Counted from the stretch's first letter, positions 1 through 8,321 are shown. The stretch: 64,000 nt of DNA from Rhodopirellula sp. P2 (GCF_028768465.1 NZ_CP118225.1:2213001-2277000), one strand, 5' to 3'. Notes: generated from the letters alone by a model not told the origin. Program-made: numbers and translations.

Positions 1-1111
1 CGGCGAAACCTACCAAAAAGCCCTTCCTTCGACCGTTTGGATCATCACCGCCAACGGGGAAGACCAGACCTCGACCGGAACGGGAGTCTTCATCGACGCC
101 GACAAAAAATTGGTCCTGACGAACGCTCACGTGGTCGGTGACAGCCGCACCGCAGTGGTTTTCTTCCCAGACAAGAAGAACGGCGAAACCATGGTCAAAC
201 GCAAGCAATACCTGGATTCGGTGCTGAAATTGGCTCAGCCTGGCCGGATCGTCGCCGTCGATCGCAAGCGTGACTTGGCCCTGATCGAGTTGGCCGAGGT
301 GCCCGAGCGTGCCGAAGCGATCACGTTGGCTGAATCGAGCGTCGCCACCGGCGAATCGGTGGATTTGATTGGCAACCCAGGTGGTTCCGACGTCCTGTGG
401 GTCTACACCAGCGGCACGGTCCGGTCGGTTTATCAGAAGAAATTCAAATCGGACCACGGCGAGCACGATTTTCGTGTCGTCGAAACACAGACCCCAATCA
501 AGCCCGGCGACAGCGGCGGGCCAGTCGTCAACCAAGCCGGCGAATTGATCGCGATCGCCCAGTCATTCTCGCCGTCGCAGAATTTGGTCAGCTACTGCGT
601 GGACGTTCAGGAGATCAAGGCGTTCGTCAAAAGCCCTTGGAAATCAGCTCCTTTGGGCAGCCGAGTCGTTCTGAAGAACGCCGAGGTCGAATTCGAGTTG
701 CACTCCACCGGCCACTACGAGGTCAAGCAGAAGCTCTCATCGGGTTCCACGCAGTCCGTCTTCGTTGCCAAGGACACCGAATACTTTCAGCGTGCCGACG
801 TGCGAAAAGTCTGGTCGTTGGTTTCGGTCAGCGGTGAACAGCCCTCAGCCGAGTTGATGATGCGACTGATGCGTCAAAACTCGGCCACGAAAATTGGCGG
901 CTGGGTCGTGGAAAAGAACGGGGCAGGCGAGTTTCTGATCCTCTATGTCGCGAAATTGGATGCGACTGCTCCTGACGAAGCCGTGGCGGCTTCGATCAAC
1001 TATGTCGCCCGGATTGCCGGAGCGATGAGCAAACAACTGGAATCCAAGACGCAAGAAGAAACCAAGACCGAGACCTCGACCCAGACGCTCGCATCGTGGT
1101 TGGCCAAGTGA
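1..1111 (+). CDS. Trypsin-like serine protease (S1C/HtrA-like), 5' end outside window
   Basis: The reading frame is open from base 2, so the start lies upstream; about 369 codons are visible. All three catalytic blocks of a chymotrypsin-fold protease are present in order: the His block TNAHVV (codons near 119-136), the Asp block RDLALIEL, and the Ser block GDSGGPV near base 508. No PDZ domain follows; the C-terminal ~170 residues are a planctomycete-type tail ending in a Glu/Thr-rich stretch (KTQEETKTETSTQT). Family members degrade or process misfolded proteins outside the cytoplasm, but the export signal would be upstream and cannot be seen. An internal TTG at 110 is not the real start, because the conserved N-terminal beta-barrel (STGTGVFIDA) precedes it. 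Confidence 0.85.
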   Translation, partial: GETYQKALPSTVWIITANGEDQTSTGTGVFIDADKKLVLTNAHVVGDSRTAVVFFPDKKNGETMVKRKQYLDSVLKLAQPGRIVAVDRKRDLALIELAEVPERAEAITLAESSVATGESVDLIGNPGGSDVLWVYTSGTVRSVYQKKFKSDHGEHDFRVVETQTPIKPGDSGGPVVNQAGELIAIAQSFSPSQNLVSYCVDVQEIKAFVKSPWKSAPLGSRVVLKNAEVEFELHSTGHYEVKQKLSSGSTQSVFVAKDTEYFQRADVRKVWSLVSVSGEQPSAELMMRLMRQNSATKIGGWVVEKNGAGEFLILYVAKLDATAPDEAVAASINYVARIAGAMSKQLESKTQEETKTETSTQTLASWLAK

Positions 1112-1239
1112 AGTCGACATCGTTCGAAAAAGACGAAGTTTCTCTGTAACGCATCCTGAGGTCTGCCGCTTGGCAGTTTGTAAGGCGAAGACATCGCCGC
1201 GACGCAAATCCAAACTTTCCAAAGACCGGAGACAGAACG

Positions 1240-2247
1240 ATGAAAATTCAAGCTCAAAAATGGATCTTGGCCGCTTCCGTGATCAGCACCGTGGCAGGAC
1301 CAGCTCTCGAAGCCCAAGCCTGTGGTGGAGCCCGTCGCAGCGGAGTTTCGCGAGTCGTGTCGCAGATCCACTCGGCTCGCACGTCGAATCGCTACTCCGC
1401 CCCGACGCCTTCCTACCGTTCGATTCAACCGACTTACCGGCAAGCTCCGGTTTATCACAACGCTCCTGTCAGCGTGCCGTCTTCGCCAGTCGCTTCGCAG
1501 CCGTTTTCGAGTCAACCGATTGCTGGCCAGACCGTCTCCGGTCAATCCTTTGCACCGCAACAACCTGTTCAGCAACCATTCAATCAGCAACCTGCCCAGG
1601 GCAACTTCGCAGGCCAGCAGGTGCCAGCCCAGCAACTTCAGCAGCAAGCCGCTTCCGTACAGCAGACTGCCAGGCAACCAAGTGCTCCCGCACAACAGCC
1701 AGCATCCATTCAGCAGCAGGTACCTGTGCAACAGCAGGTATCTGTGCAACAGCCAGCTCAAGCTCAACCCGCTGTCCAATCTGCACCCGCGAATCAGCCC
1801 GCTGCATCGGCGGAAGCTTCCGCACTCGCCATGTTGGCTTCGATCAACCAACGTGCTGGCACGCCAACTCAAGCCGCGGCAGCAACTCAACCCGCGGCCC
1901 CCGCACCGACTCCTTCGCAGATTCCAACGTTTGGAGCGGCGACTTCGGCTTCCAGTGTCAGCACGCCTGCACAACCTCATGTTGGATCGTGGAACGTTTC
2001 CTTGCCTGGTGAGCAGTCGGTGTCGTTGAAGTTGGATTCCGACGGTTCGTTTGTTTGGGTGGCATCGAAGGCGGGAAGCACCAGCCAATTCTCCGGTCAG
2101 TACCGCTTGGATGGCGGCAGTTTGACTCTGGTTCGCTCGGAAGACCTGCAGAAAATGGAAGGCACATGGACGCCGAGCCAAAACGGTGGCTTCGTCTTCC
2201 GGGTTGGTGGCGGCACAAACGGTGGGCTGAGCTTCACCCGTTCGTGA
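1240..2247 (+). CDS. Secreted Gln/Pro/Ala-rich protein with C-terminal lipocalin-like domain
   Basis: 335 aa starting with a signal peptide (MKIQAQK followed by a hydrophobic stretch ending near AQACGG). Residues ~85-240 are low-complexity Gln/Pro/Ala-rich sequence with many QQP and QQV repeats, so this part is probably disordered. The last ~90 residues (from GSWNVSLPGEQ) form a compact beta-rich module with the pattern of a small lipocalin-like domain (SLKLDSDGSFVW, GQYRLDGGSLTL). I do not recognise a function; export with a flexible linker and a C-terminal binding module is the reading. The ATG has a good Shine-Dalgarno (GGAG at ~1228). A hairpin terminator candidate follows at 2264. Confidence 0.75.
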   Translation: MKIQAQKWILAASVISTVAGPALEAQACGGARRSGVSRVVSQIHSARTSNRYSAPTPSYRSIQPTYRQAPVYHNAPVSVPSSPVASQPFSSQPIAGQTVSGQSFAPQQPVQQPFNQQPAQGNFAGQQVPAQQLQQQAASVQQTARQPSAPAQQPASIQQQVPVQQQVSVQQPAQAQPAVQSAPANQPAASAEASALAMLASINQRAGTPTQAAAATQPAAPAPTPSQIPTFGAATSASSVSTPAQPHVGSWNVSLPGEQSVSLKLDSDGSFVWVASKAGSTSQFSGQYRLDGGSLTLVRSEDLQKMEGTWTPSQNGGFVFRVGGGTNGGLSFTRS

Positions 2248-2263
2248 GCCTCGCATCGACTAT

Positions 2264-2293
2264 CATGCAGCGGTCCCTTTGTCCCGCTGCATG
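2264..2293 (+). terminator. Candidate intrinsic terminator
   Basis: Perfect 10-bp inverted repeat CATGCAGCGG / CCGCTGCATG with a 10-nt loop, followed by GAGG and TTTT at 2297-2300. It lies 16 bp after the stop of the Gln-rich protein and directly before the esterase start. The T-run is short, so termination strength is uncertain. Confidence 0.5.
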
Positions 2294-2303
2294 AGGTTTT
2301 GAA

Positions 2304-3146
2304 GTGCAAAGAATTGTTGACTCGCGAATCGCACTGGTTGCGATTTTTTTCGTTGGGGGCGGCCTGGTTGCAGCCCAAGATTCAATCACGACCAAGCCCG
2401 CCACTCAAACGCACAAGGACGTGCCCTATCGGACTGGGGATGGATTGACGGACTACCAGCAGGAACGCTGCCGTCTCGACCTGATTCATCCAACCGATGA
2501 GAAAGGTTTTGCAACGGTGGTCTGGTTTCATGGTGGCGGGCTGACCGGTGGGGAAAAATCCTTTCCCAGTGGTTTGCTGCAGCCCGGGTTGGCGGTTGCG
2601 GCGGTGAACTATCGCTTGTATCCCAAGGTCAAGTCACCGGCTTACGTGGAAGACGCCGCAGCCGCCGTGGCGTGGGTGTTCCAAAACATTGAGCAATACG
2701 GTGGTGATCCCAATCGCATCTACGTCAGCGGGCATTCCGCCGGCGGTTATTTGACCAGCATGGTCGGACTGGATCAGCGTTGGCTCGCCAAGCATGACAT
2801 CGATGCCAATCAAATCGCGGGTTTGATCCCCTACAGTGGTCACACGATCACACACTTCACTGTTCGCAAGGAGCATGGCATCGATGGTCGGCAGCCGGTC
2901 ATTGATGACATGGCGCCGCTGTTCCATGTTCGCAAGGACGCTCCGCCGTTGTTATTGATCACGGGCGATCGCGAGCTGGAAATGCTGGGACGCTATGAAG
3001 AGAACGCTTACCTTTGGCGGATGATGCAAGTCGTCGGTCACAAGCAGACCAAGCTGATGGAGCTCGACGGGTACAATCACGGTCAGATGGCCGAGCCCTC
3101 GCACCCGTTGTTGCTGCGGTTCATTCAGGAACTGGAAAAGGAGTGA
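2304..3146 (+). CDS. Secreted alpha/beta hydrolase (esterase/lipase, HSL-like)
   Basis: 280 aa from a GTG start, opening with a signal peptide (hydrophobic IALVAIFFVGGGLVAA, cleavage near AAQ). The oxyanion-hole motif HGGG occurs in VVWFHGGGLTGG and the nucleophile elbow in GHSAGGY; the Asp of the triad is probably in the LLITGDRE stretch and the His near GYNHGQM. This matches the BD-FAE/hormone-sensitive lipase type carboxylesterases that hydrolyse short acyl or acetyl esters, in planctomycetes often on polysaccharides; the substrate cannot be read from sequence. The last 26 bp overlap the 3' end of convergent rsmD. Confidence 0.85.
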   Translation: MQRIVDSRIALVAIFFVGGGLVAAQDSITTKPATQTHKDVPYRTGDGLTDYQQERCRLDLIHPTDEKGFATVVWFHGGGLTGGEKSFPSGLLQPGLAVAAVNYRLYPKVKSPAYVEDAAAAVAWVFQNIEQYGGDPNRIYVSGHSAGGYLTSMVGLDQRWLAKHDIDANQIAGLIPYSGHTITHFTVRKEHGIDGRQPVIDDMAPLFHVRKDAPPLLLITGDRELEMLGRYEENAYLWRMMQVVGHKQTKLMELDGYNHGQMAEPSHPLLLRFIQELEKE

Positions 3147-3819
3147 CCAAACCGCAGACGTTGCCGGGTTCCAGAAACGCCAGGTGTGTGATGCCATAAG
3201 TGCGAATGTCCCAGTCGCCCGGTGGCAGTTGTTCCAGGTCAAACGTGTTGTCGGTCTCGACGACCAGGACGCTGCCTGGAGGGGCATATTGCTGGACTCG
3301 GATGATGATCGACTTCAGCTTGGGGTAGAACTCAGGGTCGGTCCACATGCGATACGGAGGGCTGAGGAAGACGATCCAAGCGGTGTCGTCTTCCGGCCCG
3401 GATGGCTGCAGCAATTGATCCGCCAGAGCGAAGGCGTCGCCCATCACCAAGCGGACTTTGTCTTCGATCCCCAGCCGCTCGGTCGTGTCGCGAATTTGGG
3501 CGATTGCCTTTCGCATCGGTTCGACCAGGACGGCTCGGGTGGAGCCACGGCTGATCGATTCCAGGCCCAGCACACCGGTGCCGGCGAACAAGTCGAACGC
3601 GATCGTGCCGCGACAGGCTCGGCCCAAGATGTTGAACAGATTCTCGCGGACGCTGTCACGCATCGGGCGAGTGAACTCCTCGCCGTGATACGTCACCGGA
3701 CGGCCACGCATGTCACCGCCGATGATTCTCAGCTTGGTGGGCTTGCCGTCATCGGTCCCACCTTTGAGGTTTCGTTGCTTGGGCTTGCCGCGTCGATTGT
3801 TGGGGCGTTTCGATTTCAT
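3121..3819 (-). CDS. rsmD: 16S rRNA (guanine-966-N2) methyltransferase RsmD
   Basis: 232 aa. After a basic N-terminal extension of ~25 residues come the RsmD hallmarks: LRIIGGDMRGR, TRPMRDSVRENLFNIL, and SAM-binding motif I DLFAGTGVLGLE. The enzyme methylates the exocyclic amine of G966 in 16S rRNA during 30S assembly. Motif IV, usually [D/N]PPY in N2-guanine methyltransferases, reads SPPY here (IVFLSPPYRMW), an unusual first position. The gene converges on and overlaps the esterase by 26 bp. Confidence 0.85.
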   Translation of the reverse strand: MKSKRPNNRRGKPKQRNLKGGTDDGKPTKLRIIGGDMRGRPVTYHGEEFTRPMRDSVRENLFNILGRACRGTIAFDLFAGTGVLGLESISRGSTRAVLVEPMRKAIAQIRDTTERLGIEDKVRLVMGDAFALADQLLQPSGPEDDTAWIVFLSPPYRMWTDPEFYPKLKSIIIRVQQYAPPGSVLVVETDNTFDLEQLPPGDWDIRTYGITHLAFLEPGNVCGLVTPFPVPE

Positions 3820-3893
3820 CGAGACATCGTAACCTACGATTCCGTCCTGCCACAGGTCTTAAGCTGGTCGTCAGGAATGATCGGGCACAACCA

Positions 3894-3932
3894 TGTGAGC
3901 CGTTGGGGCGTTCGCACCGGTTGTTCACGGGA
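3894..3932. repeat. Partial copy of the 63-64 bp GTGAGCC palindromic element
   Basis: About 39 bp starting GTGAGCCGTTGGGGCG and continuing through a TTCGCACCGG core matches the first half of the elements at 16721-16783 and 41743-41806, then diverges. It lies between rsmD and the ABC ATPase gene. Only one terminal arm remains, so it looks like a decayed copy. Confidence 0.6.
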
Positions 3933-4011
3933 ACAGCAAAACAGTTCAAATGCCGAAAGACTCCTGCCGACCTGTTTAGGAGTGCCGGGGACTGAGTGTG
4001 GAAGTGCAGAG

Positions 4012-5148
4012 TCAAATTGCGGGTGAATTGGAGGGCTGGGCCGAATTCGCGATGACTCGAAGATCCGAGAGGGGGACTTGGCAAATCCACCGAGTCCCTG
4101 CCTCCGCCGAAATCGAGTTTTGAAAGACGATTGCGGAGAGCGGTGGCGAGCTTTCGGAATCGGTGCGTTGCAGTCGAAGGAGAAAGCGACCGCCCAGATC
4201 GCGTCGTTCCAAGAGGGTCACAGGGAATCGCCACTGGCCCAGTTCGGTCACGGTGCAGGCCTGGTTCTGGTTGAGGTCAGGTTCCACCAGTTGAATCGCC
4301 TCCGGACGAACCGCGATCGCGTGGTCATCGCTCGATTGCCCCTCAGGCAGCTCGAGTGCTTTGCCAAGTGCGGGGCAATTTGGAAGGACTTCCGCCATCG
4401 CCAGCACATTGCATGACGGCGATCCCAGTGCGAGGGCGACTTCCGCCGAATGGGGCGATCGGTAGATCTCCGTGGGAGATCCAACCTGCAGGATGCGTCC
4501 GCCTGACATCACGACGATCTTGTCGGCCAATCGCATCGCCTCTTCGCCGTCGTGGGTGACGTGAACAAATGTGGTCGAATCGGCTTGATTGGAAACGTCG
4601 GCCAAGCGTTCCATCAACCTCTCGGACGCGAGTCGATCGATCGCAGCCATCGGTTCATCCAGCAAGCAGACGGAGGGCTCGCGAATCAATGTTTTGGCGA
4701 TCGCCACCCGCCGCCGTTGTCCGCCGCTGAGTGTCTCCGGGCGTCGAGGCAGCCAGGCGGGGTCCAGGTTCATCGTCTTCGTGATGGAATGGATTCGTTG
4801 GACCGTTTCGGCCGCAGACAGACGGCGTTTGGGATTGGCCTGGACCGCGATCTGGAGCGTTTGTTCGACGGTCAAATGCGGGTACATCGTGTCATGCTGG
4901 AACAGCAGGCCGACGTCTCGTTTGCGAGCAGCCATGCGAGTCACGTCTTGGCCATGGATCGCAATCGACCCTTCGGCTGTCTCGATGAGACCGGCGATGC
5001 CGTGCAGCAGCGTGCTCTTGCCACACCCGCTGGGCCCCAGGATGACGCAGTATTCGCCGGGAGAAAGCGACAAGCTGAATTGGTCGACGACCCTTTTTCT
5101 CCCGCGGTCCATCGCGAGCGAGGTGATCTCGAGTGACTGGGGGGGCAT
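4012..5148 (-). CDS. ABC transporter ATP-binding protein (MalK/UgpC/PotA type)
   Basis: 378 aa. The N-terminal ~240 residues are an ABC ATPase: Walker A GPSGCGKST, Q-loop LLFQHDTMYPHLTVEQ, signature LSGGQRRRVAIAKTL, Walker B VCLLDEPMAAID and H-loop HVTHDGEEAM. The C-terminal ~120 residues fit the TOBE/OB regulatory domain of the MalK-like class (IAVRPEAIQLVEPD). Such proteins energise uptake of sugars, glycerol-3-phosphate or polyamines, but no permease or binding protein gene is adjacent, so the substrate is unknown; a stand-alone ATPase may serve several importers. Confidence 0.85.
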   Translation of the reverse strand: MPPQSLEITSLAMDRGRKRVVDQFSLSLSPGEYCVILGPSGCGKSTLLHGIAGLIETAEGSIAIHGQDVTRMAARKRDVGLLFQHDTMYPHLTVEQTLQIAVQANPKRRLSAAETVQRIHSITKTMNLDPAWLPRRPETLSGGQRRRVAIAKTLIREPSVCLLDEPMAAIDRLASERLMERLADVSNQADSTTFVHVTHDGEEAMRLADKIVVMSGGRILQVGSPTEIYRSPHSAEVALALGSPSCNVLAMAEVLPNCPALGKALELPEGQSSDDHAIAVRPEAIQLVEPDLNQNQACTVTELGQWRFPVTLLERRDLGGRFLLRLQRTDSESSPPLSAIVFQNSISAEAGTRWICQVPLSDLRVIANSAQPSNSPAI

Positions 5149-5717
5149 CGGGCAGCGTCATGGCTTGGCGTGGAAAGCGTGAGCCACGCATTGTACCGAC
5201 CCGCGTCTCCAAGTTGCATCGCGGTGGTGCGAGCGGAAGGCGGTGGTGTGAACGGAGATGCGAACAGGCAATGCCGGGTCGGAAAGCGAGCGTTCAGTGA
5301 GATTTCTGGGGGAGGGCACGCGCACCCGCACCTAGCCAACATCGAACTCCTATTCCGCGACAGCTCAAGTCTTCAGTAGCGAAACTCGTCAAGAGTTTCG
5401 ACTTGCACAACGGTTCGTCGAAAGTCTTGACGACTTTCGCTACCAATCGCACCTCAAATCCAAGCAGTGTGAAAGCTGCAATCGGGGCGAACGTCTCCTA
5501 ACCCATTTCAATGACGCCATCCGATGCGAAGAGGGGGCTCGCAAGGCGTCATCAGCCCGCCATTTGGATATTGCACGAAGCATTTTCAGGCAGGGTCGAC
5601 TCGCTTGGGGCCGGGGGGCTGGCTCAGCGATTTGGCGGTCGAGACAGGTGCCGGCTCATTACAATGGAGGTGTTTCGGTGATCTTTGGGCAGCCATCTCG
5701 ATTTTGGAGACCAGACA
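5149..5717. other. 569-bp divergent intergenic region, no gene seen
   Basis: Lies between the starts of the ABC ATPase (minus) and msrB (plus). No ORF has convincing coding character. It contains the inverted REP pair at 5376-5443 and must hold promoters for both genes, though I could not identify clear -35/-10 boxes. Confidence 0.6.
5376..5443. repeat. Inverted pair of GTAG-type REP hairpins (family B)
   Basis: Left arm 5376-5402 is GTAG followed by hairpin CGAAACTC-GTCAA-GAGTTTCG. Right arm 5417-5443 is the inverted equivalent, CGAAAGTC-TTGAC-GACTTTCG ending in CTAC. The 27-nt arms are reverse complements of each other with two mismatches, and each also folds on itself (8-bp stem, 5-nt loop). 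GTAG at the 5' foot and head-to-head pairing are typical of REP/BIME elements mobilised by RAYT transposases. Confidence 0.8.
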
Positions 5718-6299
5718 ATGCATTCATTTTCATGGCATTTCAAACCTCTGCGAAGCCTGGTGGTCGGTCTGATCGGCGCCGGTGGCTTGCTGCTGGGGGG
5801 ATTGGCTCTGCACGCCGACGAATCCGATTCCCGGGGGCGATCGTCTTCGCCACTGAAGGTCACCCAGGATGGCTCGGTTGAGCCGGAGGAGGCCTCGGAG
5901 GAAGACTACGTTCCGGCCACGAAAGCCGAGTTGCAGCGACGCCTGAATCGGATTCAGTACGACGTGACCCAGAATGCAGCGACAGAGCCCGCGTTCCGAA
6001 ATGCCTATTGGAACAACAAGAAGCAGGGCGAGTATCACTGCATCGTCTGTGACAAGCCGCTGTTTGATAGCAAGACCAAGTTCAAATCAGGAACGGGGTG
6101 GCCGAGCTTCTACTTGCCGATTGCGAAAGACGCGGTCGGTTACCAGACGGACTACAAGATGCTGTACCCGCGAACCGAGGTGCACTGCAAACGTTGTCAG
6201 GCCCACTTGGGGCATTTGTTTGATGATGGTCCTGCACCGTCCGGCAAACGCTTCTGCATGAACAGTGCCGCGATGAAATTCGTCGAAGCGAAACGGTAG
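5718..6299 (+). CDS. msrB: Peptide-methionine (R)-S-oxide reductase MsrB, exported
   Basis: 193 aa from ATG 5718, chosen over an upstream TTG because a Shine-Dalgarno GGAGA sits 7 nt before it and a signal-like hydrophobic segment (LVVGLIGAGGLLLGG) follows. The MsrB domain covers the C-terminal ~130 residues: zinc ligands in CIVCD and CKRCQ, the GTGWPSFY motif, and catalytic Cys in RFCMNS. It reduces R-methionine sulfoxide, here probably in the periplasm or anchored at the membrane, repairing oxidised exported proteins. The stop codon TAG is part of the GTAG foot of the REP at 6296. Confidence 0.9.
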   Translation: MHSFSWHFKPLRSLVVGLIGAGGLLLGGLALHADESDSRGRSSSPLKVTQDGSVEPEEASEEDYVPATKAELQRRLNRIQYDVTQNAATEPAFRNAYWNNKKQGEYHCIVCDKPLFDSKTKFKSGTGWPSFYLPIAKDAVGYQTDYKMLYPRTEVHCKRCQAHLGHLFDDGPAPSGKRFCMNSAAMKFVEAKR

Positions 6300-6403
6300 C
6301 GAAAGTCGTCAAGACTTTCGGCGAATCGCGCGGCAGGCCGAAGCTAGAACGGGCTGTCGCTGAAGACGCTCACTCCATCGAAACTCTTGACGAGTTCCGC
6401 AAC
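6296..6403. repeat. Second inverted REP pair of family B, after msrB
   Basis: Left element starts GTAG at 6296 with hairpin CGAAAGTC-GTCAA-GACTTTCG (6300-6320). Right element at 6377-6403 is the inverse, CGAAACTC-TTGAC-GAGTTCCG with one stem mismatch, followed by CAAC where family members have CTAC. The pair fills the space between convergent msrB and rplK and may act as a two-way transcription stop. Confidence 0.75.
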
Positions 6404-6421
6404 CGGTGGCTGCAACGTCGA

Positions 6422-6847
6422 TCAACCGTCGACGATGATGCCCATGCTGCGAGCGGTTCCTTCGATCATGCGGGTCGCTTGATCGATGTCACGAGCGTTC
6501 AGATCTTCCATCTTCTTTTGAGCGATCTCTTCGCATTGAGCACGGGTGACCGTCGCGACTTTGTCCTTGTTGGGGACGCCGCTGCCTTTGGCGATTCCAG
6601 CCGATTGCATCAACATCGACGCTGCTGGTGGGCTCTTGGTGATGAAGTCAAAGCTGCGGTCATTGTAGACCGTCACGATCACGGGAATCGGCGTGCCGTT
6701 GTATTCCTTGGTGCGATCGTTGAACTGTTGAACAAACTGTCCCAGGTTCACGCCGTACTTACCCAGCGAAGTACCGACAGGAGGTGCAGGAGTGGCTTGA
6801 CCGCCGGGGACTTGAAACTTGGCTTGGCCGGTGACTTGTTTTGCCAT
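6422..6847 (-). CDS. rplK: Ribosomal protein L11
   Basis: 141 aa, the normal family length, with the N-terminal KFQVPGGQATPAPPVGTSLG proline-rich motif and C-terminal rRNA-binding domain ending in the typical ARSMGI. L11 forms the GTPase-associated stalk base of the 50S subunit. It is the last gene of the tRNA-tuf-secE-nusG run. rplA (L1), which follows rplK in most bacteria, is absent; the next gene downstream is convergent msrB. The 147-bp gap to nusG carries GATTA/GTTAGC-type short repeats. Confidence 0.95.
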   Translation of the reverse strand: MAKQVTGQAKFQVPGGQATPAPPVGTSLGKYGVNLGQFVQQFNDRTKEYNGTPIPVIVTVYNDRSFDFITKSPPAASMLMQSAGIAKGSGVPNKDKVATVTRAQCEEIAQKKMEDLNARDIDQATRMIEGTARSMGIIVDG

Positions 6848-6994
6848 GGGTAAACAGCTTTTAGCGATTAACGATTAGCGGTTAGCTCTTGAGGTGCAGC
6901 GTTTTGCTGAAAGGCCAACGCAATCTGAGGTGTTTGAAGTGGGATGGATGAAGATAATAACCCAAGCGGCTAATAGCTAGCAGCGAGAGGCTTT

Positions 6995-7672
6995 TTACAA
7001 AGGCTCGACTTGCCAGTGATCCAATTCCATCGGGACGCTGCGTCCAAAGATGTTGATGATCACTGTCACGCGGCCGTTGGCTTCGTCGACCACGTCGACT
7101 TCGCCTTCTTGGTTCTCGAAGTTGCCTTCTTTGACGCGAACACGGTCGCCAACCTTGAACGGAATTGCCGTTTTGATCGGTGTTTCGTCTTCGTCGCTGA
7201 CTTCGGGGCGGTTGACGAACCGTTCGACGTCTTCGGGTTCCATGGGCTGGGGCTTGCCAGCCGAGCCGGTGAAATCGCTGATCCCGCCGACTTCACGAAC
7301 CAGGAACCAGGTGTCGTCGTTGATCGACATGTACACCATGATGTAACCGGGCAACAGCTTGCGTTTGCTGACGCGGCGTTTGCCGTCACGGGTGAACGTG
7401 GCAACGTCTTCGGATGGCACCACGATGTCGCCAAAGTACTCACCCATGTCTTCCATGCGAACCTTCTTGCGAAGAGCTTCGGCGATGGAATCTTCGCGGT
7501 TGAAGGCGACTTTCAGGATGTACCAATCCATCGGGGACTCTTCGTCCACTTCTGGTTTGGGGGGCGCGTTGGGGTCAACGGGAGCCGGAGGTGGGGGCGC
7601 GGGAGCTTCCGAAGCGGCAGGAGCGACTTCGGTTTCTGGCGAGTCGACGTCTTTCACGTCATCATCACTCAC
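6995..7672 (-). CDS. nusG: Transcription antitermination factor NusG
   Basis: 225 aa. The NGN domain starts at MDWYILKVAFNRED (residue ~48) and the C-terminal KOW motif is FKVGDRVRVKEGNFENQEG. The ~47 residues before it are an acidic, Ala/Pro-rich extension (APAPPPPAPVDPN) not found in E. coli NusG. NusG binds RNA polymerase and couples it to the ribosome or Rho. The ATG overlaps the secE stop by 4 nt, implying translational coupling. Confidence 0.95.
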   Translation of the reverse strand: MSDDDVKDVDSPETEVAPAASEAPAPPPPAPVDPNAPPKPEVDEESPMDWYILKVAFNREDSIAEALRKKVRMEDMGEYFGDIVVPSEDVATFTRDGKRRVSKRKLLPGYIMVYMSINDDTWFLVREVGGISDFTGSAGKPQPMEPEDVERFVNRPEVSDEDETPIKTAIPFKVGDRVRVKEGNFENQEGEVDVVDEANGRVTVIINIFGRSVPMELDHWQVEPL

Positions 7673-8127
7673 GATGTTACCCCGATGAAGTTAAAGATGG
7701 CTTGCCAGAGAACATCGAACAAAAACAATGTGATGGCAAGGAAGAAAATGGTGAAAATCACGACCACGGAAGCACGGATCAGCTCATCCTTGCTGGGCCA
7801 AGTGACCTTGTTCATTTCCGCTTCGACAGCGATCAGGAAGTCGGCGAACCGTGGCCAGTTGACGACCCGGAACCCAAACCACAGGCCCGCGGCCAGCAAA
7901 GCGGCGGGAATCGCACGTGCAGCCAGGGAGGAATCTCCCATGGCAGTGGGGAGGAACGAATACAAACGCCAGCAACCCAACGTCACGATCACCCAAACGG
8001 CGAGAGCCGTCAGTTGGCGAACGATCCGGCCTTGGTTGGCTTTGTACACACCAGCATGAAACAATTCGCTGCTCAGCGAACTGCCTCCGGCGCCGGCCGT
8101 GCCGGATTGGGTTAGATCTTTGGACAC
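7669..8127 (-). CDS. secE: Preprotein translocase subunit SecE, extended form
   Basis: 152 aa, longer than the minimal one-helix SecE. Two extra hydrophobic segments (ALAVWVIVTLGCW and AIPAALLAAGLWFGF) precede the conserved amphipathic region EAEMNKVTWPSKDELIRAS and the final transmembrane helix. SecE clamps SecY (encoded at 21.7 kb here) in the translocon. It lies between tRNA-Trp and nusG, the common bacterial order. Confidence 0.92.
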   Translation of the reverse strand: MSKDLTQSGTAGAGGSSLSSELFHAGVYKANQGRIVRQLTALAVWVIVTLGCWRLYSFLPTAMGDSSLAARAIPAALLAAGLWFGFRVVNWPRFADFLIAVEAEMNKVTWPSKDELIRASVVVIFTIFFLAITLFLFDVLWQAIFNFIGVTS

Positions 8128-8248
8128 CCGTGGACTCCTTCGTGAATTGATTCTGGTGTTGAGCCAAATTGGCCATGGGCCAGTTTGCTCAAACCTTGTC
8201 CACGATCACATCCTGTTGATCGTCGGGGCAAACCAGAATTCTGGACAG

Positions 8249-8321
8249 CAGGGGCGGCGAGAGTCGAACTCACAACCGCTGGTTTTGGAAACCAGTGCTC
8301 TGCCAATTGAGCTACGCCCCT
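8249..8321 (-). tRNA. tRNA-Trp (CCA)
   Basis: 73-nt cloverleaf on the minus strand: 7-bp acceptor AGGGGCG/CGCCCCT with discriminator G, D arm GCTC...GAGC, anticodon stem CTGGT/ACCAG with loop TTCCAAA (anticodon CCA), T loop TTCGACT. No encoded CCA end. It lies between tuf and secE. Confidence 0.95.

Noticed and set aside
1000-2256. 418-codon minus-strand ORF
   Set aside because: Antisense to the Gln-rich gene; Ser/Arg/Leu repeats are a by-product of CAG-rich coding on the other strand.
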